Assembly (NCBI RefSeq): GCF_011602365.1
Contig: NZ_JAAONZ010000006.1
Coordinates: 124,001-188,000, forward strand
Source of the DNA: Pseudomaricurvus hydrocarbonicus
GTDB lineage: Bacteria; Pseudomonadota; Gammaproteobacteria; Pseudomonadales; Cellvibrionaceae
Direction: 5' to 3'
Length of the DNA stretch: 64,000 nucleotides
Shown here: in pieces, positions 42,893-51,965 of the stretch
Layout: each line of letters starts with the position of its first letter
Position numbering within the stretch: position 1 is the first letter of the stretch
Translations under genes and position numbers: made by a program
The notes under the pieces: model-generated
What the model was told of the DNA's origin: nothing
Databases searched by the model: none
Seen by the model: only the letters and a program-made list of their open reading frames with translations

Positions 42893-42969
42893 TAATGTTA
42901 GGTTTTGTGCCTTAAGATGACAGTTACACGGTTCCAGAAGTGAATTCTGGCCAAAAGGAGAATAAAAAC

Positions 42970-44223
42970 ATGTCCGAAGCATACATAATCGACTCTGTAC
43001 GTACGCCACGCGGTATTGGAAAGCCGGGCAAGGGCGCCCTGAGCCAGATGCACCCTCAACACCTTGCCGCCGCTGTGATGAAGGCGTTGCATGATCGCAA
43101 TGGCTTTAATACTGCAGACGTTGATGACGTTATCTGGGGCACGAGTGCTCAAAAAGGTTTACAGGGCGGTGACATGGGGCGCATGGCCGCTCTGGATGCC
43201 GGTTATGACATCCGTGTGAGCGGCGTTACTCTGGATCGATTTTGTGGCAGTGGCTTGACCGCGGTTAACCTGGCGGCGGCCCAATTGATGTCCGGCATGG
43301 AAGACCTGCTGGTGGCCGGTGGCACGGAAATGATGTCCCACATTACCGCTCAAGGCATGGCCGAGCGCGAAGCGGGTCTTAAAAATCCGGGCATCGGTAC
43401 CGGTAATGCGCGCTTGCAAAAAAAGCACCCACAATCCAATCAGGGGTTATGTGCCGATGCCATTGCAACCATGGAAGGCATTACCCGGGAAGAGTTGGAT
43501 GCGTTTTCGCTGGAGAGCCAGCGCCGTGCTGCTCATGCGATAGAAAACGGCTATTTTGACCAGTCCATTGTTCCGGTGGTGGATGACGAGGGTAAGGTTG
43601 TGCTGGCCAAGGATGAACACCCTCGCCCTGGTACCACGGCTGAAGGTCTGGCTGCACTGGAGCCAAGCTTTGCAGCTCTGGCAGACATGCCGTTGGATAA
43701 AGAAGGTAACACCTTTCGTAAATACATCAATCAACGTTACCCGGATGTGGATATCAAAAACTTCCACCATGCGGGCAGTTCTTCCGGTGTGGTGGATGGG
43801 GCAGCCGCTCTGTTGATGGCCTCAGAAAGTTATGTTCAGAAGCATGGCTTAAAACCTCGCGCGCGTATTATTGCGACAGCGAATATGGGCGATGATCCCA
43901 CCTTGATGTTGAATGCTCCGGTGCCGGCGGCCAAGAAAGTACTGGCTAAAGCCGGCCTGACCAAAGACGATATCGATTTGTGGGAAGTGAACGAAGCCTT
44001 TGCCGTGGTGGTTGAAAAGTTTATTCGTGATCTGGACATTGATCGTGACAAGATCAATGTTAATGGCGGCGCCATTGCACTGGGGCATCCTATTGGTGCG
44101 ACCGGTGCGGTCTTGATTGGAACTGTTCTGGATGAACTTGAACGACGCAACCTGAAACGTGGTTTGATTACCATGTGCGCTGCAGGCGGCATGGCCCCAG
44201 CCATTATTATTGAGCGGGTTTGA
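42970..44223 (+). CDS. Acetyl-CoA acyltransferase (thiolase)
   Basis: A 417-residue thiolase with all catalytic parts: nucleophile Cys92 in LDRFCGSGLTAVN, NEAFAVV, GGAIALGHPIGATGA with the His, and the final CAAGGMAPAIIIERV with the second Cys. It cleaves 3-ketoacyl-CoA with CoA in the cytoplasm. ATG 42970 follows AAGGAG. It stands between TonB receptor 2 and a TetR gene, behind its own palindrome. Unlike the thiolase-like protein at 33224 it should be a true thiolase, giving the pathway a classical beta-keto cleavage step. Confidence 0.94.
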   Translation: MSEAYIIDSVRTPRGIGKPGKGALSQMHPQHLAAAVMKALHDRNGFNTADVDDVIWGTSAQKGLQGGDMGRMAALDAGYDIRVSGVTLDRFCGSGLTAVNLAAAQLMSGMEDLLVAGGTEMMSHITAQGMAEREAGLKNPGIGTGNARLQKKHPQSNQGLCADAIATMEGITREELDAFSLESQRRAAHAIENGYFDQSIVPVVDDEGKVVLAKDEHPRPGTTAEGLAALEPSFAALADMPLDKEGNTFRKYINQRYPDVDIKNFHHAGSSSGVVDGAAALLMASESYVQKHGLKPRARIIATANMGDDPTLMLNAPVPAAKKVLAKAGLTKDDIDLWEVNEAFAVVVEKFIRDLDIDRDKINVNGGAIALGHPIGATGAVLIGTVLDELERRNLKRGLITMCAAGGMAPAIIIERV

Positions 44224-44383
44224 GAGCTTCTGTAAAAACGTGATTGCTGCACAGGTCTTTTTTGACAGAGTTAACAACATCACACGGGAAGATGATGAGA
44301 TTAGGGCATTTTCGTTAGGGGTCATGGGATGTGACCGGAAACTGTCCCTTGATGTTTACACCTTAATTTAAGGAATTTACACA

Positions 44384-45049
44384 ATGGAAGCTGATGCTGA
44401 AGTAACCAAAGTCAATAAACGCAGGCGCGATCCTGAGCGTACCCGTGAAGCTATTTTGGAAGTTGCCGGAAAGTTGTTGGCGAGCGATGGTCCAGAAGGT
44501 TTGAGTGTCTCCAAGGTTGCGCAAATGGTGGGTGTAAACCGTGGCACAGCTTATCACCATTTTCAGACACGGGATCAATTATTGAGTGCCACCGTGGCCT
44601 GGGTTAGTGAAAAATTATGTCGTGAGTCTTTTGGTGACGATGCAAATGCCACTGACCCTTCGTCGACAAAAGTACGGCCTGGACAATTGGTGGAGAACCT
44701 GTCCAAGTTTGCCATTGAAAACCCGGAGTATGGGCGTGTCTGGCTGGTGTCGATTCTGGACCCTGAGAAGCGGGCGAATGACCCTTACTGGAAACGTTAC
44801 AAGGCGATGATGGAAAAATTCGTCTTGTCCGATCTGGCGGAGCCGAACATAGACCCTGAAGTGCACGCGATGATGATGGTGGTGGGTTCAGTGTTATGGC
44901 CGGTTTGGTCGCGAGCTGGCAAGAGCGATGAGTCTGAAAAACATGATCTGGTGAAACGATTCACGGACGAAGTGATGAGACTCAATAAGAATGGCATCAT
45001 CAAAAGCGACAAGCTGCCTGTTTTTGATGGAGAAGCCCCCCCTCAGTAA
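44384..45049 (+). CDS. TetR-family regulator 1
   Basis: A 221-residue TetR protein. The HTH spans about residues 15-62: RTREAILEVAGKLLASDGPEGLSVSKVAQMVGVNRGTAYHHFQTRDQL. The rest is an all-helical ligand domain (AMMMVVGSVLWPVWSRAG). Its recognition helix VNRGTAYHHF is almost the same as INRGTAYQHF of the second TetR protein at 51042. Either or both are candidates for the factor binding the ten shared palindromes. Its own upstream region has only a half-match. It lies 160 bp after the thiolase. Ligand unknown. Confidence 0.92.
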   Translation: MEADAEVTKVNKRRRDPERTREAILEVAGKLLASDGPEGLSVSKVAQMVGVNRGTAYHHFQTRDQLLSATVAWVSEKLCRESFGDDANATDPSSTKVRPGQLVENLSKFAIENPEYGRVWLVSILDPEKRANDPYWKRYKAMMEKFVLSDLAEPNIDPEVHAMMMVVGSVLWPVWSRAGKSDESEKHDLVKRFTDEVMRLNKNGIIKSDKLPVFDGEAPPQ

Positions 45050-45210
45050 ACAAAATTAGTGGTAGCCTTCGATGTGTTTGGATTGATTTTACTCAAGTCA
45101 ATTTGAATGTATTGGCGGCTTTCGTGTTAATTAAGAAATACCGCCAGCCGCCAATTCACGGTGTTATATCGGGCACGGATTGGGTTTGAGCTTGGCTGCA
45201 GGAGTCAATA

Positions 45211-45954
45211 ATGAGTGATCAATTTAGCAATATGATGCCGTGGCCGGAGATGGATTTTTCCGTGTTTGGCGAAGTCGAAGAGAAGTCTGTTGGCAAAACC
45301 CAGGCCTATGTGGGTCGTGCCATGCATCGCAACTGGGCTTCTATTCCTCACGTTACCCACAATGACGATGCGGATATTACGCAGTTTGAGCGGCGTCGCA
45401 AGGCCTGGAATCAGTCGAATCCGGATAAGAAACGCACCCTGTTACCGGCCCTGATGAAAGCCACTGTTGCCGCTTTGAAAGAATACCCGCAGTTCAATAC
45501 GTCACTGAGCGCTGATGGCACCAAGTTATATCAAAAGCACTACTACCACATCGGTATTGCGGTTGACGTGCCCAGCGGTCTGTTGGTACCCGCAATTCGC
45601 GATTGTGATAAAAAGACGGAAGATGAATTGGCCGTTGAGTTGGCGGCAACTTCAGAGAAAGCCCGGACCAAAGGTTTGTCGATGGCAGAAATGTCTGGCG
45701 GTTGCTTTACCTTGTCATCGTTGGGTCACATTGGTGGCACCAGCTTTTCTCCCATCATTAACGCTCCGGAAGTGGGGATTTTAGGCATTACACGAGCGCG
45801 CAGTTGCTTTTTGCCGGATGAGCATGGTGAGCCGGAGTTACGTCAATTGTTGCCGTTGTCACTGAGCTACGATCATCGTGTCATTAATGGCGCGGATGCC
45901 GCTCGCTTTGTTCGATTCGTGGCGGATTGGTTGGCGGCCTACGAATTTAAATAA
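45211..45954 (+). CDS. Lipoyl-less 2-oxoacid dehydrogenase E2-type acyltransferase
   Basis: The 247 residues cover only the catalytic CoA-dependent acyltransferase domain of E2 proteins (as in dihydrolipoyl acyltransferases). The active-site motif LSLSYDHRVINGADAARF is intact, and the domain opens with GRAMHRNWASIPHVTHND. There is no lipoyl domain and no E1/E3-binding domain, and no E1 or E3 genes are nearby. It must therefore act on a diffusible acyl donor or on another carrier. GCAGGAG precedes the ATG. It sits between TetR 1 and the LysR/sulfatase pair. Its reaction is unknown; acyl transfer to or from CoA is inferred. Confidence 0.85.
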   Translation: MSDQFSNMMPWPEMDFSVFGEVEEKSVGKTQAYVGRAMHRNWASIPHVTHNDDADITQFERRRKAWNQSNPDKKRTLLPALMKATVAALKEYPQFNTSLSADGTKLYQKHYYHIGIAVDVPSGLLVPAIRDCDKKTEDELAVELAATSEKARTKGLSMAEMSGGCFTLSSLGHIGGTSFSPIINAPEVGILGITRARSCFLPDEHGEPELRQLLPLSLSYDHRVINGADAARFVRFVADWLAAYEFK

Positions 45955-46010
45955 TCTCTGCAGTGTTTGCATAATTTTTTGACTGTTATTTCAATTGATA
46001 ACACATTGAT

Positions 46011-46043
46011 AAAGGCCTCCGTTATGCTGAAACGGAGGCCTTT
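46011..46043. terminator. Bidirectional terminator
   Basis: Perfect 13-bp arms AAAGGCCTCCGTT / AACGGAGGCCTTT with a 7-nt loop between the E2-type gene and the convergent LysR gene; it overlaps the LysR stop. Confidence 0.85.
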
Positions 46044-46932
46044 ATTGGGTGACGGCCAGCCTGGAAAAAAAATCTTTCACATAGGTTTCAATGGCTTCGG
46101 CGGCTGGTGAGGCATGAGTGCCTCGCAGACGCGCCATATAAACCTCTACGTGTGAGGGCCGCTGTTCATCTTTGACATGAATTTTTGCCAGTAATCCCTG
46201 TTTCAATTCAGCTTCGACCAGTTGAGGGGATGTGATCCAAATGCCGTCACTGTGCATCACCGTGGTACGGAGTACATCGTAGTTATCACAAATAAAGGCC
46301 CCGCCCACGGGCTCGGTTGCAGAACTGAAAGGGTGAATGGCACTTAAAACAGGAAATTCAAACAGGTCAGTTTGCTTTAAGGATGGGCGAGTGGTTAAGG
46401 GGTGATCTGCTCTGACCAGCATGGCCAGTTCTATCTGACCAACCACTTCAAAGGAGACTTCCGGTGACGCTTCAACCAATCCTTTGCCGCAAAATAACAT
46501 TTCAATCTGATCTTCCTTGAGTTCGTTATGCAAAAGCAGATCGGGTTTGATGCTGGCATGGATTTGCAGCTTGGGGTGTTGCTGCATGAAGTGGCTGCTG
46601 AGTTTTGGCAATGTCAGGCTGGCAATAAGGGGCCCCATGCCAAAGGCGAGTTTACCGGCTTTACCCTGGCGGTAGAGTTGCAAGTTGTGGTCTAGCGTCC
46701 GGGCTTGTCTGAGCAGTTTTTCGGCTTCCTCTACGGCCAGTTGTCCAAGGGGCGTGAGGGCTGAACCACGGCGGCTTCGGTCGAAAATTTTAATGCCAAA
46801 GTGCGCCTCCACTGTGGCAATGCTGCGACTGAGGGCGGGCTGGGTGATGTGCAGCACCTCGGCTGCTCTGGAAAAGCTGCCGGTAGTGGCGACAGTGACG
46901 ACATGATTCAGTTTTTTAAGATCGATTTCCAT
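46042..46932 (-). CDS. LysR-family regulator
   Basis: A 296-residue LysR protein with the N-terminal HTH (LKKLNHVVTVATTGSFSRAAEVLHITQPALSRSIATVE) and a periplasmic-binding-like effector domain from about residue 90. ATG 46932 is preferred over TTG 46956, although no strong ribosome site is seen. It is divergent from the sulfatase gene (199 bp apart), its probable target. It contains no unusual parts. Effector unknown. Confidence 0.92.
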   Translation of the reverse strand: MEIDLKKLNHVVTVATTGSFSRAAEVLHITQPALSRSIATVEAHFGIKIFDRSRRGSALTPLGQLAVEEAEKLLRQARTLDHNLQLYRQGKAGKLAFGMGPLIASLTLPKLSSHFMQQHPKLQIHASIKPDLLLHNELKEDQIEMLFCGKGLVEASPEVSFEVVGQIELAMLVRADHPLTTRPSLKQTDLFEFPVLSAIHPFSSATEPVGGAFICDNYDVLRTTVMHSDGIWITSPQLVEAELKQGLLAKIHVKDEQRPSHVEVYMARLRGTHASPAAEAIETYVKDFFSRLAVTQ

Positions 46933-47131
46933 GGTTTGAGGTCTGACGCATAACAATTAGGCATGGCTTGGTGATTTGATTTGCATTAAAAATTATACCA
47001 AGACTCAGGCATAGTGTCTCAGCCGATCCACACCCCCCCTAATTTGGGGGGATTTGTCGGTCGCGCCTGCAAATTGCATTCACGCTGAAAGACTGGGCTG
47101 GTTAGCGTTACTGGCTGAGAGGGACAAAATA

Positions 47132-49555
47132 ATGAAACAAATCAAATTCCGTTGGGTGGCCGCAGTTGTGCTGTGCCTCGGCACCGGCTGGCTGGGCCTG
47201 CGTTTACCTCTGTTGCACGCAGAGGCTGATGCGGTAGATCGCAGTGTGCTGCCAATACCGGCAAAAGCCTATGAGGGTAAGCTGGAGCCCACCGAAGACG
47301 AATCGACGCCGATGTACCCTTCGCCGGTGAAAGCCCCCCACGGTGCGCCGAACATTCTGCTGGTGATGACCGATGATGTGGGCTTTGCGTCAGCGAGTAC
47401 TTTTGGGGGGCCGGTACCGACGCCGAATCTGGATCGACTTGCGTCTGAGGGCCTGCGCTATAACCAGTTTCATACCACGGGTATCTGCTCGCCAACACGC
47501 GCGTCGTTACTGACCAGTCGCAACCACCATGCGGTTGGTTTGGCGGCGGTGGTAGAGCTCAATTCTCCATACCCGGGTTATACCGGACACATCCCGACTT
47601 CGGCGGCCCCAGTGGCTCGCATTCTGCGCGATAACGGTTACAACACCGCCATGTTCGGCAAGGACCATAACGTTCCTGCCGCAGAGCGCTCTCCGTCTGG
47701 CCCATTTGATCAATGGCCTACCGGACGCGGCTTTGAGTATTTTTACGGCTTTGTTGGCGGCGATTCCGACCAGTGGCAGCCTGCTCTCTATGAAGGTATT
47801 TCCCCGGTCGATGGCAGCCATCGCCCGGACGATTACTTATTGGATGAAGAGCTGGCCGACAAGACCATCAACTGGATTCACAACCAGAAAGCGTCTGCAC
47901 CCGATAAGCCTTTCTTTGCTTACCTTTCCACCGGTTCAGCCCATGCGCCCCACCAGGCCCCCAAAGAATGGATCGAAAAGTTTAAAGGGAAATTCGATCA
48001 GGGCTGGGATGAAGAGCGTGAGAACATTCTCAAGCGCCAGTTGGCTCTGGGGGTTGTACCAGAGGGAACCCAGCTTGCCAAAAGGCCGGATATCATTCCG
48101 GCCTGGCACAGCTTGTCCGCAGAAGAACAGCGAGTTTATGCCCGCTATATGGAAGTCTACGCCGCTATGCTGGCCTATCAGGACGCCCAATTTGGCCGCG
48201 TCATGGATGAGCTGAAACGCATGGGGCAGGCGGATAATACGCTGGTGGTGTTTATCGAAGGGGATAACGGTTCCAGCGGCGAAGGGGGCTTACAGGGGAC
48301 GCTCAACGAAATGGCGCACCTGTCTTCCAGCAACAGTCATCCAGAGGATATTGCCTGGCTGGATAAACACCTGGACATTATGGGGGGACCGGATACCTAT
48401 CAGGGCTTCCCCATAGGCTGGACTTATGCCACCAACAGCCCGTTCCCCTGGTTCAAGACTCACGCGTCGCATCTCGGCGGAGTGCGTAACGGGTTGGTGA
48501 TTTCATGGCCACAGAAGATGCAGAACAGGGGTGAGGTTCGCAGCCAGTACCATCATGTCGTGGATATCATGCCGACCTTGTTGGACGCCGCAGGAATACC
48601 GCAACCGAAAGTGGTCGACGGGGTGGAGCAGCAGCGGGTAGACGGTAAAAGCATGCTGTACAGCTTTGATGAGGCCGACGTGGCTTCCGTTCGCACCACC
48701 CAATACTATGAGGTTTTGGGTAATCGTGGCATTTATCACGATGGCTGGTTAGCCAGCACCACCCCTCGCAATATGCCCTGGGACATTGCCAGTGTTCGCG
48801 GTGGCAGTGATGTGACCAGCTACCCTTGGGAGCTTTACAATCTGAACGAAGATTTCAGCCAGTCCCGTAATGTGGCGGCGCAGTACCCGCAGAAGTTGGA
48901 AGAGCTGAAAAAAATCTTTGACCAGGAAGCGCGCAACAATTATGTCTACCCGATTCAGGACAGCGGTGGCAATGCGCGTGCTATGCGCATGATCAAAGCG
49001 GCAGGCACCTTCCGGGATGAGTACGAATTCTGGGGGCCGGGGATTCAATTGCAGTTGGTCTCTTCACCCCCGATTTACAAAATGCCCTTTGTGTTAACCG
49101 CCGAGATTGACGTGCCGGAAGGTGGCGCTGACGGGGTCATCGTTGCCGCGGGCAGTTATTTTAGTGGCTGGAGTTTCTATCTGAAAGACGGCAAGCCCGT
49201 TGCTTATGCTGCTATTTCGCCCTTGAACAAACCTGGTCTGCAATCGCGCATTGCCAGTGATACCGCATTAACACCAGGTAAACACCAACTCCGTTATGAG
49301 TTTGATCACGATGGTGCAGAGGGGGGGGAATTGGCGATCTTTGTCGATGGTGAAAAGGTTGCGCAAGGTGAGGTGACACGCCGGCCTGAAATTCTGGCGG
49401 GCAATGGTGAAACCTTTGATACCGGTCGGGACGCCAATGTGCCTGTGTCCAAAGAATACCAGGATCAGGGTGTCTTCACCGGGACGATTGAAAAAATCAC
49501 CGTGAAAATAAAAATGCCGCTTGTTTATCGAGCTTACAAAGCCATAACGGGTTGA
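47132..49555 (+). CDS. Arylsulfatase-like exported sulfatase
   Basis: An 807-residue type I sulfatase. A signal or anchor segment covers about residues 7-30; the alkaline-phosphatase-like domain starts at APNILLVMTDDVG (metal-binding D81, D82). Cys119 in GICSPTRASLLTSR is the residue converted to formylglycine. EGDNGSSGEGG gives later metal ligands; the last 150 residues form a beta-sandwich-like domain. It hydrolyses sulfate esters, probably in the periplasm. No formylglycine-generating enzyme is encoded in the window. ATG 47132 follows GAGAGGGA. Release of a hydroxylated substrate from its sulfate is a possible role here. Confidence 0.92.
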   Translation: MKQIKFRWVAAVVLCLGTGWLGLRLPLLHAEADAVDRSVLPIPAKAYEGKLEPTEDESTPMYPSPVKAPHGAPNILLVMTDDVGFASASTFGGPVPTPNLDRLASEGLRYNQFHTTGICSPTRASLLTSRNHHAVGLAAVVELNSPYPGYTGHIPTSAAPVARILRDNGYNTAMFGKDHNVPAAERSPSGPFDQWPTGRGFEYFYGFVGGDSDQWQPALYEGISPVDGSHRPDDYLLDEELADKTINWIHNQKASAPDKPFFAYLSTGSAHAPHQAPKEWIEKFKGKFDQGWDEERENILKRQLALGVVPEGTQLAKRPDIIPAWHSLSAEEQRVYARYMEVYAAMLAYQDAQFGRVMDELKRMGQADNTLVVFIEGDNGSSGEGGLQGTLNEMAHLSSSNSHPEDIAWLDKHLDIMGGPDTYQGFPIGWTYATNSPFPWFKTHASHLGGVRNGLVISWPQKMQNRGEVRSQYHHVVDIMPTLLDAAGIPQPKVVDGVEQQRVDGKSMLYSFDEADVASVRTTQYYEVLGNRGIYHDGWLASTTPRNMPWDIASVRGGSDVTSYPWELYNLNEDFSQSRNVAAQYPQKLEELKKIFDQEARNNYVYPIQDSGGNARAMRMIKAAGTFRDEYEFWGPGIQLQLVSSPPIYKMPFVLTAEIDVPEGGADGVIVAAGSYFSGWSFYLKDGKPVAYAAISPLNKPGLQSRIASDTALTPGKHQLRYEFDHDGAEGGELAIFVDGEKVAQGEVTRRPEILAGNGETFDTGRDANVPVSKEYQDQGVFTGTIEKITVKIKMPLVYRAYKAITG

Positions 49556-49665
49556 GGTTGTCTGGTCTTTCCCGTTGGTTTTTTGCAAGCAGATAGTCGC
49601 CATTCGTATAGGTCCGTTTGATGTGACCCATATTGGATGGCGCCGTACCGAGCTGTTTTACGCTG

Positions 49666-49696
49666 GCATGAACAACCGGTTTACGGTTGTTCATGC
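49666..49696. promoter_or_regulatory. Long perfect inverted repeat before the epimerase gene
   Basis: Perfect 13-bp arms GCATGAACAACCG / CGGTTGTTCATGC with a GTTTA loop. It has no T tract, so it is a poor terminator. It contains TGAACAAC and GTTGTTCA, the same flanking half-sites as the TetR-type boxes but with wider spacing. Confidence 0.65.
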
Positions 49697-49746
49697 TGTT
49701 ACTTATTAGACCATTACGATTGTACCGTGGGGAAGAGAGAAGAATT

Positions 49747-50769
49747 ATGACCGAAATAACTCAGGGCTTTTTAAAAAAACCTGTATTAGTCACTGGCGCC
49801 AGTGGGTTTGTGGGCAGCCACATTGCCCGACAATTGGTGGCGCAGGGGCGTGAAGTCAGAGTCTTGCTGCGTAAAACCAGCAGCACGAAAGCACTACAAG
49901 ATTTGCCTGTTGAAATTCATTATGGCGATGTCCTTGAACCTGCAACCATCCGTGCGGCGATGGCGGGCTGTGGTTCGGTGTTTTACAGCGTGGTGGATCC
50001 ACGTTTTTGGTTGACCGATCCGACCCCTATCTTCCGCAATAATGTGGAAGGCCTGGTCAATGCCATGGATGTGGCTCTGGAGCTGGGGATTGAGCGCTTT
50101 ATTTTCACAAGTAGTATGGGCACCCTGGGTTTCAATCCGGATGGCCCGGTGACTGAGAAATTCGAGTTTAATTGGCACGATAAGGCCTCGCCCTATATTC
50201 TCGCGCGGCTGGAAGCGGAAAACCAAATGTTGGCTTATTGCCGTGAAAAAGGGTTGCCAGGTGTGGCCTTGTGCATTGCCAATACGTATGGGCCGCAAGA
50301 CTATCAACCTACGCCTCACGGCCATGCCCTGTGGGAAGTCGCTTCAGGGAAAATGGGCGCCACTTTAAACGCCAGTCAGCCGACGGTGGATATTCGCGAT
50401 GCCGCCCAGGCTGCGTTGAAAGCAGAGACCCACGGGAAAGTGGGTGAGCGTTACATCATAGCCAACGAATACATCAGCAATCAGGAATTTTACAAAATTG
50501 CCACTGAGGCCTATGGCAACAAGCCACCGAAACTGATTCCGCTGCGCTTGGCGTATGGCATTGCCTGGGTGGCCGAGCGCATCTTTAAGCTGCTGGGCCG
50601 CAAAGATTATCTGGTCAGTACAACCGCGGTGTACCTCTCCGATGCTTTTAAGGAAATGGACAGCAGTAAAGCGCGACGTGAGTTGCACTGGAGCCCACGC
50701 CCGGTCGCCGAAACGATCCGCGATGCGCTGGCCTGGTACGAGCAGAATGAAAACCACAGTAGTCACTGA
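49747..50769 (+). CDS. NAD-dependent epimerase/dehydratase, 3-beta-HSD-like
   Basis: A 340-residue extended SDR: VLVTGASGFVGSHIARQL near residue 13, TSSMGTLGF with the catalytic Ser, and a Rossmann C-terminal part. The usual Y-x3-K is YILAR (Tyr in SPYILARLEAE), with arginine instead of lysine. The family includes 3-beta-hydroxysteroid dehydrogenases and dihydroflavonol reductases. GAAGAGAGAAG precedes ATG 49747. It is flanked by the sulfatase and TetR 2. It likely oxidises or isomerises a hydroxyl on the island substrate; not shown. Confidence 0.85.
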   Translation: MTEITQGFLKKPVLVTGASGFVGSHIARQLVAQGREVRVLLRKTSSTKALQDLPVEIHYGDVLEPATIRAAMAGCGSVFYSVVDPRFWLTDPTPIFRNNVEGLVNAMDVALELGIERFIFTSSMGTLGFNPDGPVTEKFEFNWHDKASPYILARLEAENQMLAYCREKGLPGVALCIANTYGPQDYQPTPHGHALWEVASGKMGATLNASQPTVDIRDAAQAALKAETHGKVGERYIIANEYISNQEFYKIATEAYGNKPPKLIPLRLAYGIAWVAERIFKLLGRKDYLVSTTAVYLSDAFKEMDSSKARRELHWSPRPVAETIRDALAWYEQNENHSSH

Positions 50770-50990
50770 GTAACATGTGCACCCTTGGCCATGCCAGGAT
50801 AGTGCCAGTGCCTGGCGTTGAAGTTGGCGTCGATGTTGAATGCAGCTGATCAACATCGACTCGGTGTGCAAAACCGTTCATTTAAATTGCCTGATGTTTT
50901 TGTTTTATTCTTTCCTGTCGTACTGCTTTTTCCGCCAGGGACAGTTCTCTGCGTTGACATGATTGCGCTATAGAGCCACTATTATTGGCA

Positions 50991-51011
50991 GTGAACGACA
51001 CTGGTGATCAT
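50991..51011. promoter_or_regulatory. Shared TetR-type palindrome before TetR 2 (degenerate)
   Basis: The core CGACACTGGTG (50996-51006) has two mismatches but keeps the left flank TGAAC and right TCA. It lies 30 bp before the TetR gene, fitting autoregulation. Confidence 0.5.
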
Positions 51012-51041
51012 AGAACTATTATAAGAATATGAGGGGGCAGT

Positions 51042-51680
51042 TTGCGCAAGAACAGTAAGGAAGCAACCCGTGAGGCTATTTTGGCGGCGGCACGAACCGT
51101 ATTGGCCTCAGACGGACCTGAAGCGTTAAAAGTATCCCGAGTGGCGGCTTTGGCCGGCATTAATCGTGGTACCGCCTACCAACATTTTCAAACCCGTGAG
51201 GACCTGATCAAGGCCACGGTTGAGTGGGTCAGTGATCATTTGTCATCAACGATATATGGTGATCTGGAGTTCAACGAAGACGGCTCGTTGGTTGAACTGA
51301 ACCCTGGGAGTATTTATGAAGTCATTTCCCTGATGGTTAATTTTGCCGTTGAAAACCCGACCTTGGGGCGAGTCTGGTTGTTCGAGCTGTTGGCATCCGA
51401 GAACCCCGGGGAGGATAAGTTTTTCCGCTTGTTTAAGAAGACCACGCAACAGCTGGCGGAGAGTCAATACAGTCAGGGTGATATTGATGTCGAGGCATTG
51501 TCAGTCATTGTCTTATCCGGGTATTTTATCTGGCCGGAGTGGGTCAGGGCACACGCGGATACCGACAGCGCAAGAGCGGGCATGGCTGCCCGTATGAGTC
51601 GGGAAATGCTGCGTTTGTTTATGCATGGCGTGTTAAAAACAGAAGAGTTTCCACAGTTTGAAGATATTTTAAAACAATAA
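51042..51680 (+). CDS. TetR-family regulator 2
   Basis: A 212-residue TetR protein starting at TTG 51042 behind GAGGGGGC. The HTH is ATREAILAAARTVLASDGPEALKVSRVAALAGINRGTAYQHFQTREDL; the rest is helical. It is a paralogue of the regulator at 44384, also similar in the early ligand domain (KFAIENPEYGRVWL against NFAVENPTLGRVWL). It is followed by a strong terminator, so it is monocistronic. A degenerate shared palindrome lies just upstream. Confidence 0.92.
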   Translation: MRKNSKEATREAILAAARTVLASDGPEALKVSRVAALAGINRGTAYQHFQTREDLIKATVEWVSDHLSSTIYGDLEFNEDGSLVELNPGSIYEVISLMVNFAVENPTLGRVWLFELLASENPGEDKFFRLFKKTTQQLAESQYSQGDIDVEALSVIVLSGYFIWPEWVRAHADTDSARAGMAARMSREMLRLFMHGVLKTEEFPQFEDILKQ

Positions 51681-51703
51681 TCCGTTCACTGTGGGATCTA
51701 CCG

Positions 51704-51730
51704 AAGGGCGCCTGTGGCGCCTTTCTTTTT
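51704..51730 (+). terminator. Terminator of TetR 2
   Basis: AAGGGCGCC / GGCGCCTTT stem (one G-U pair), 3-nt loop, then TTTCTTTTT-type tract, 24 bp after the stop. Confidence 0.88.
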
Positions 51731-51874
51731 GTGCGCCTTCTTGCCTGCAACGGGAATTTACCTTTAGGCGGTAGTTTTGGCAGTGTTTTCGAGTAATGGC
51801 AGGCTGAACCCCATGGATAAAATGGCCTGAACGGTCACTTGATTTGTTAGGAATGTGGCCGCGATTGGTATATA

Positions 51875-51895
51875 TTAGACAACAGTGATGTCTAA
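51875..51895. promoter_or_regulatory. Shared TetR-type palindrome, SDR promoter
   Basis: The core CAACAGTGATG (51880-51890) is exact. Nine of ten arm positions pair, the best dyad of the set. It lies 71 bp before the SDR start. Confidence 0.75.
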
Positions 51896-51965
51896 GTGAA
51901 TGCGCACCACACAACAATAAAACCGGGCTGCGGCTGGGTTATTGCGAAAAATAAGGAGTCATAGA

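Larger units (their letters stand above)
42640..42969. other. 330-bp intergenic region before the thiolase
   Basis: It holds the receptor 2 terminator (42719-42753) and a shared palindrome (42872-42892), 78 bp before the thiolase start. Nothing else seen. Confidence 0.55.

Noticed and set aside
44262-44290. AACAACATCAC before TetR 1 as a shared box
   Set aside because: Only the left half matches; the right half is unrelated, so it was not counted among the ten sites.
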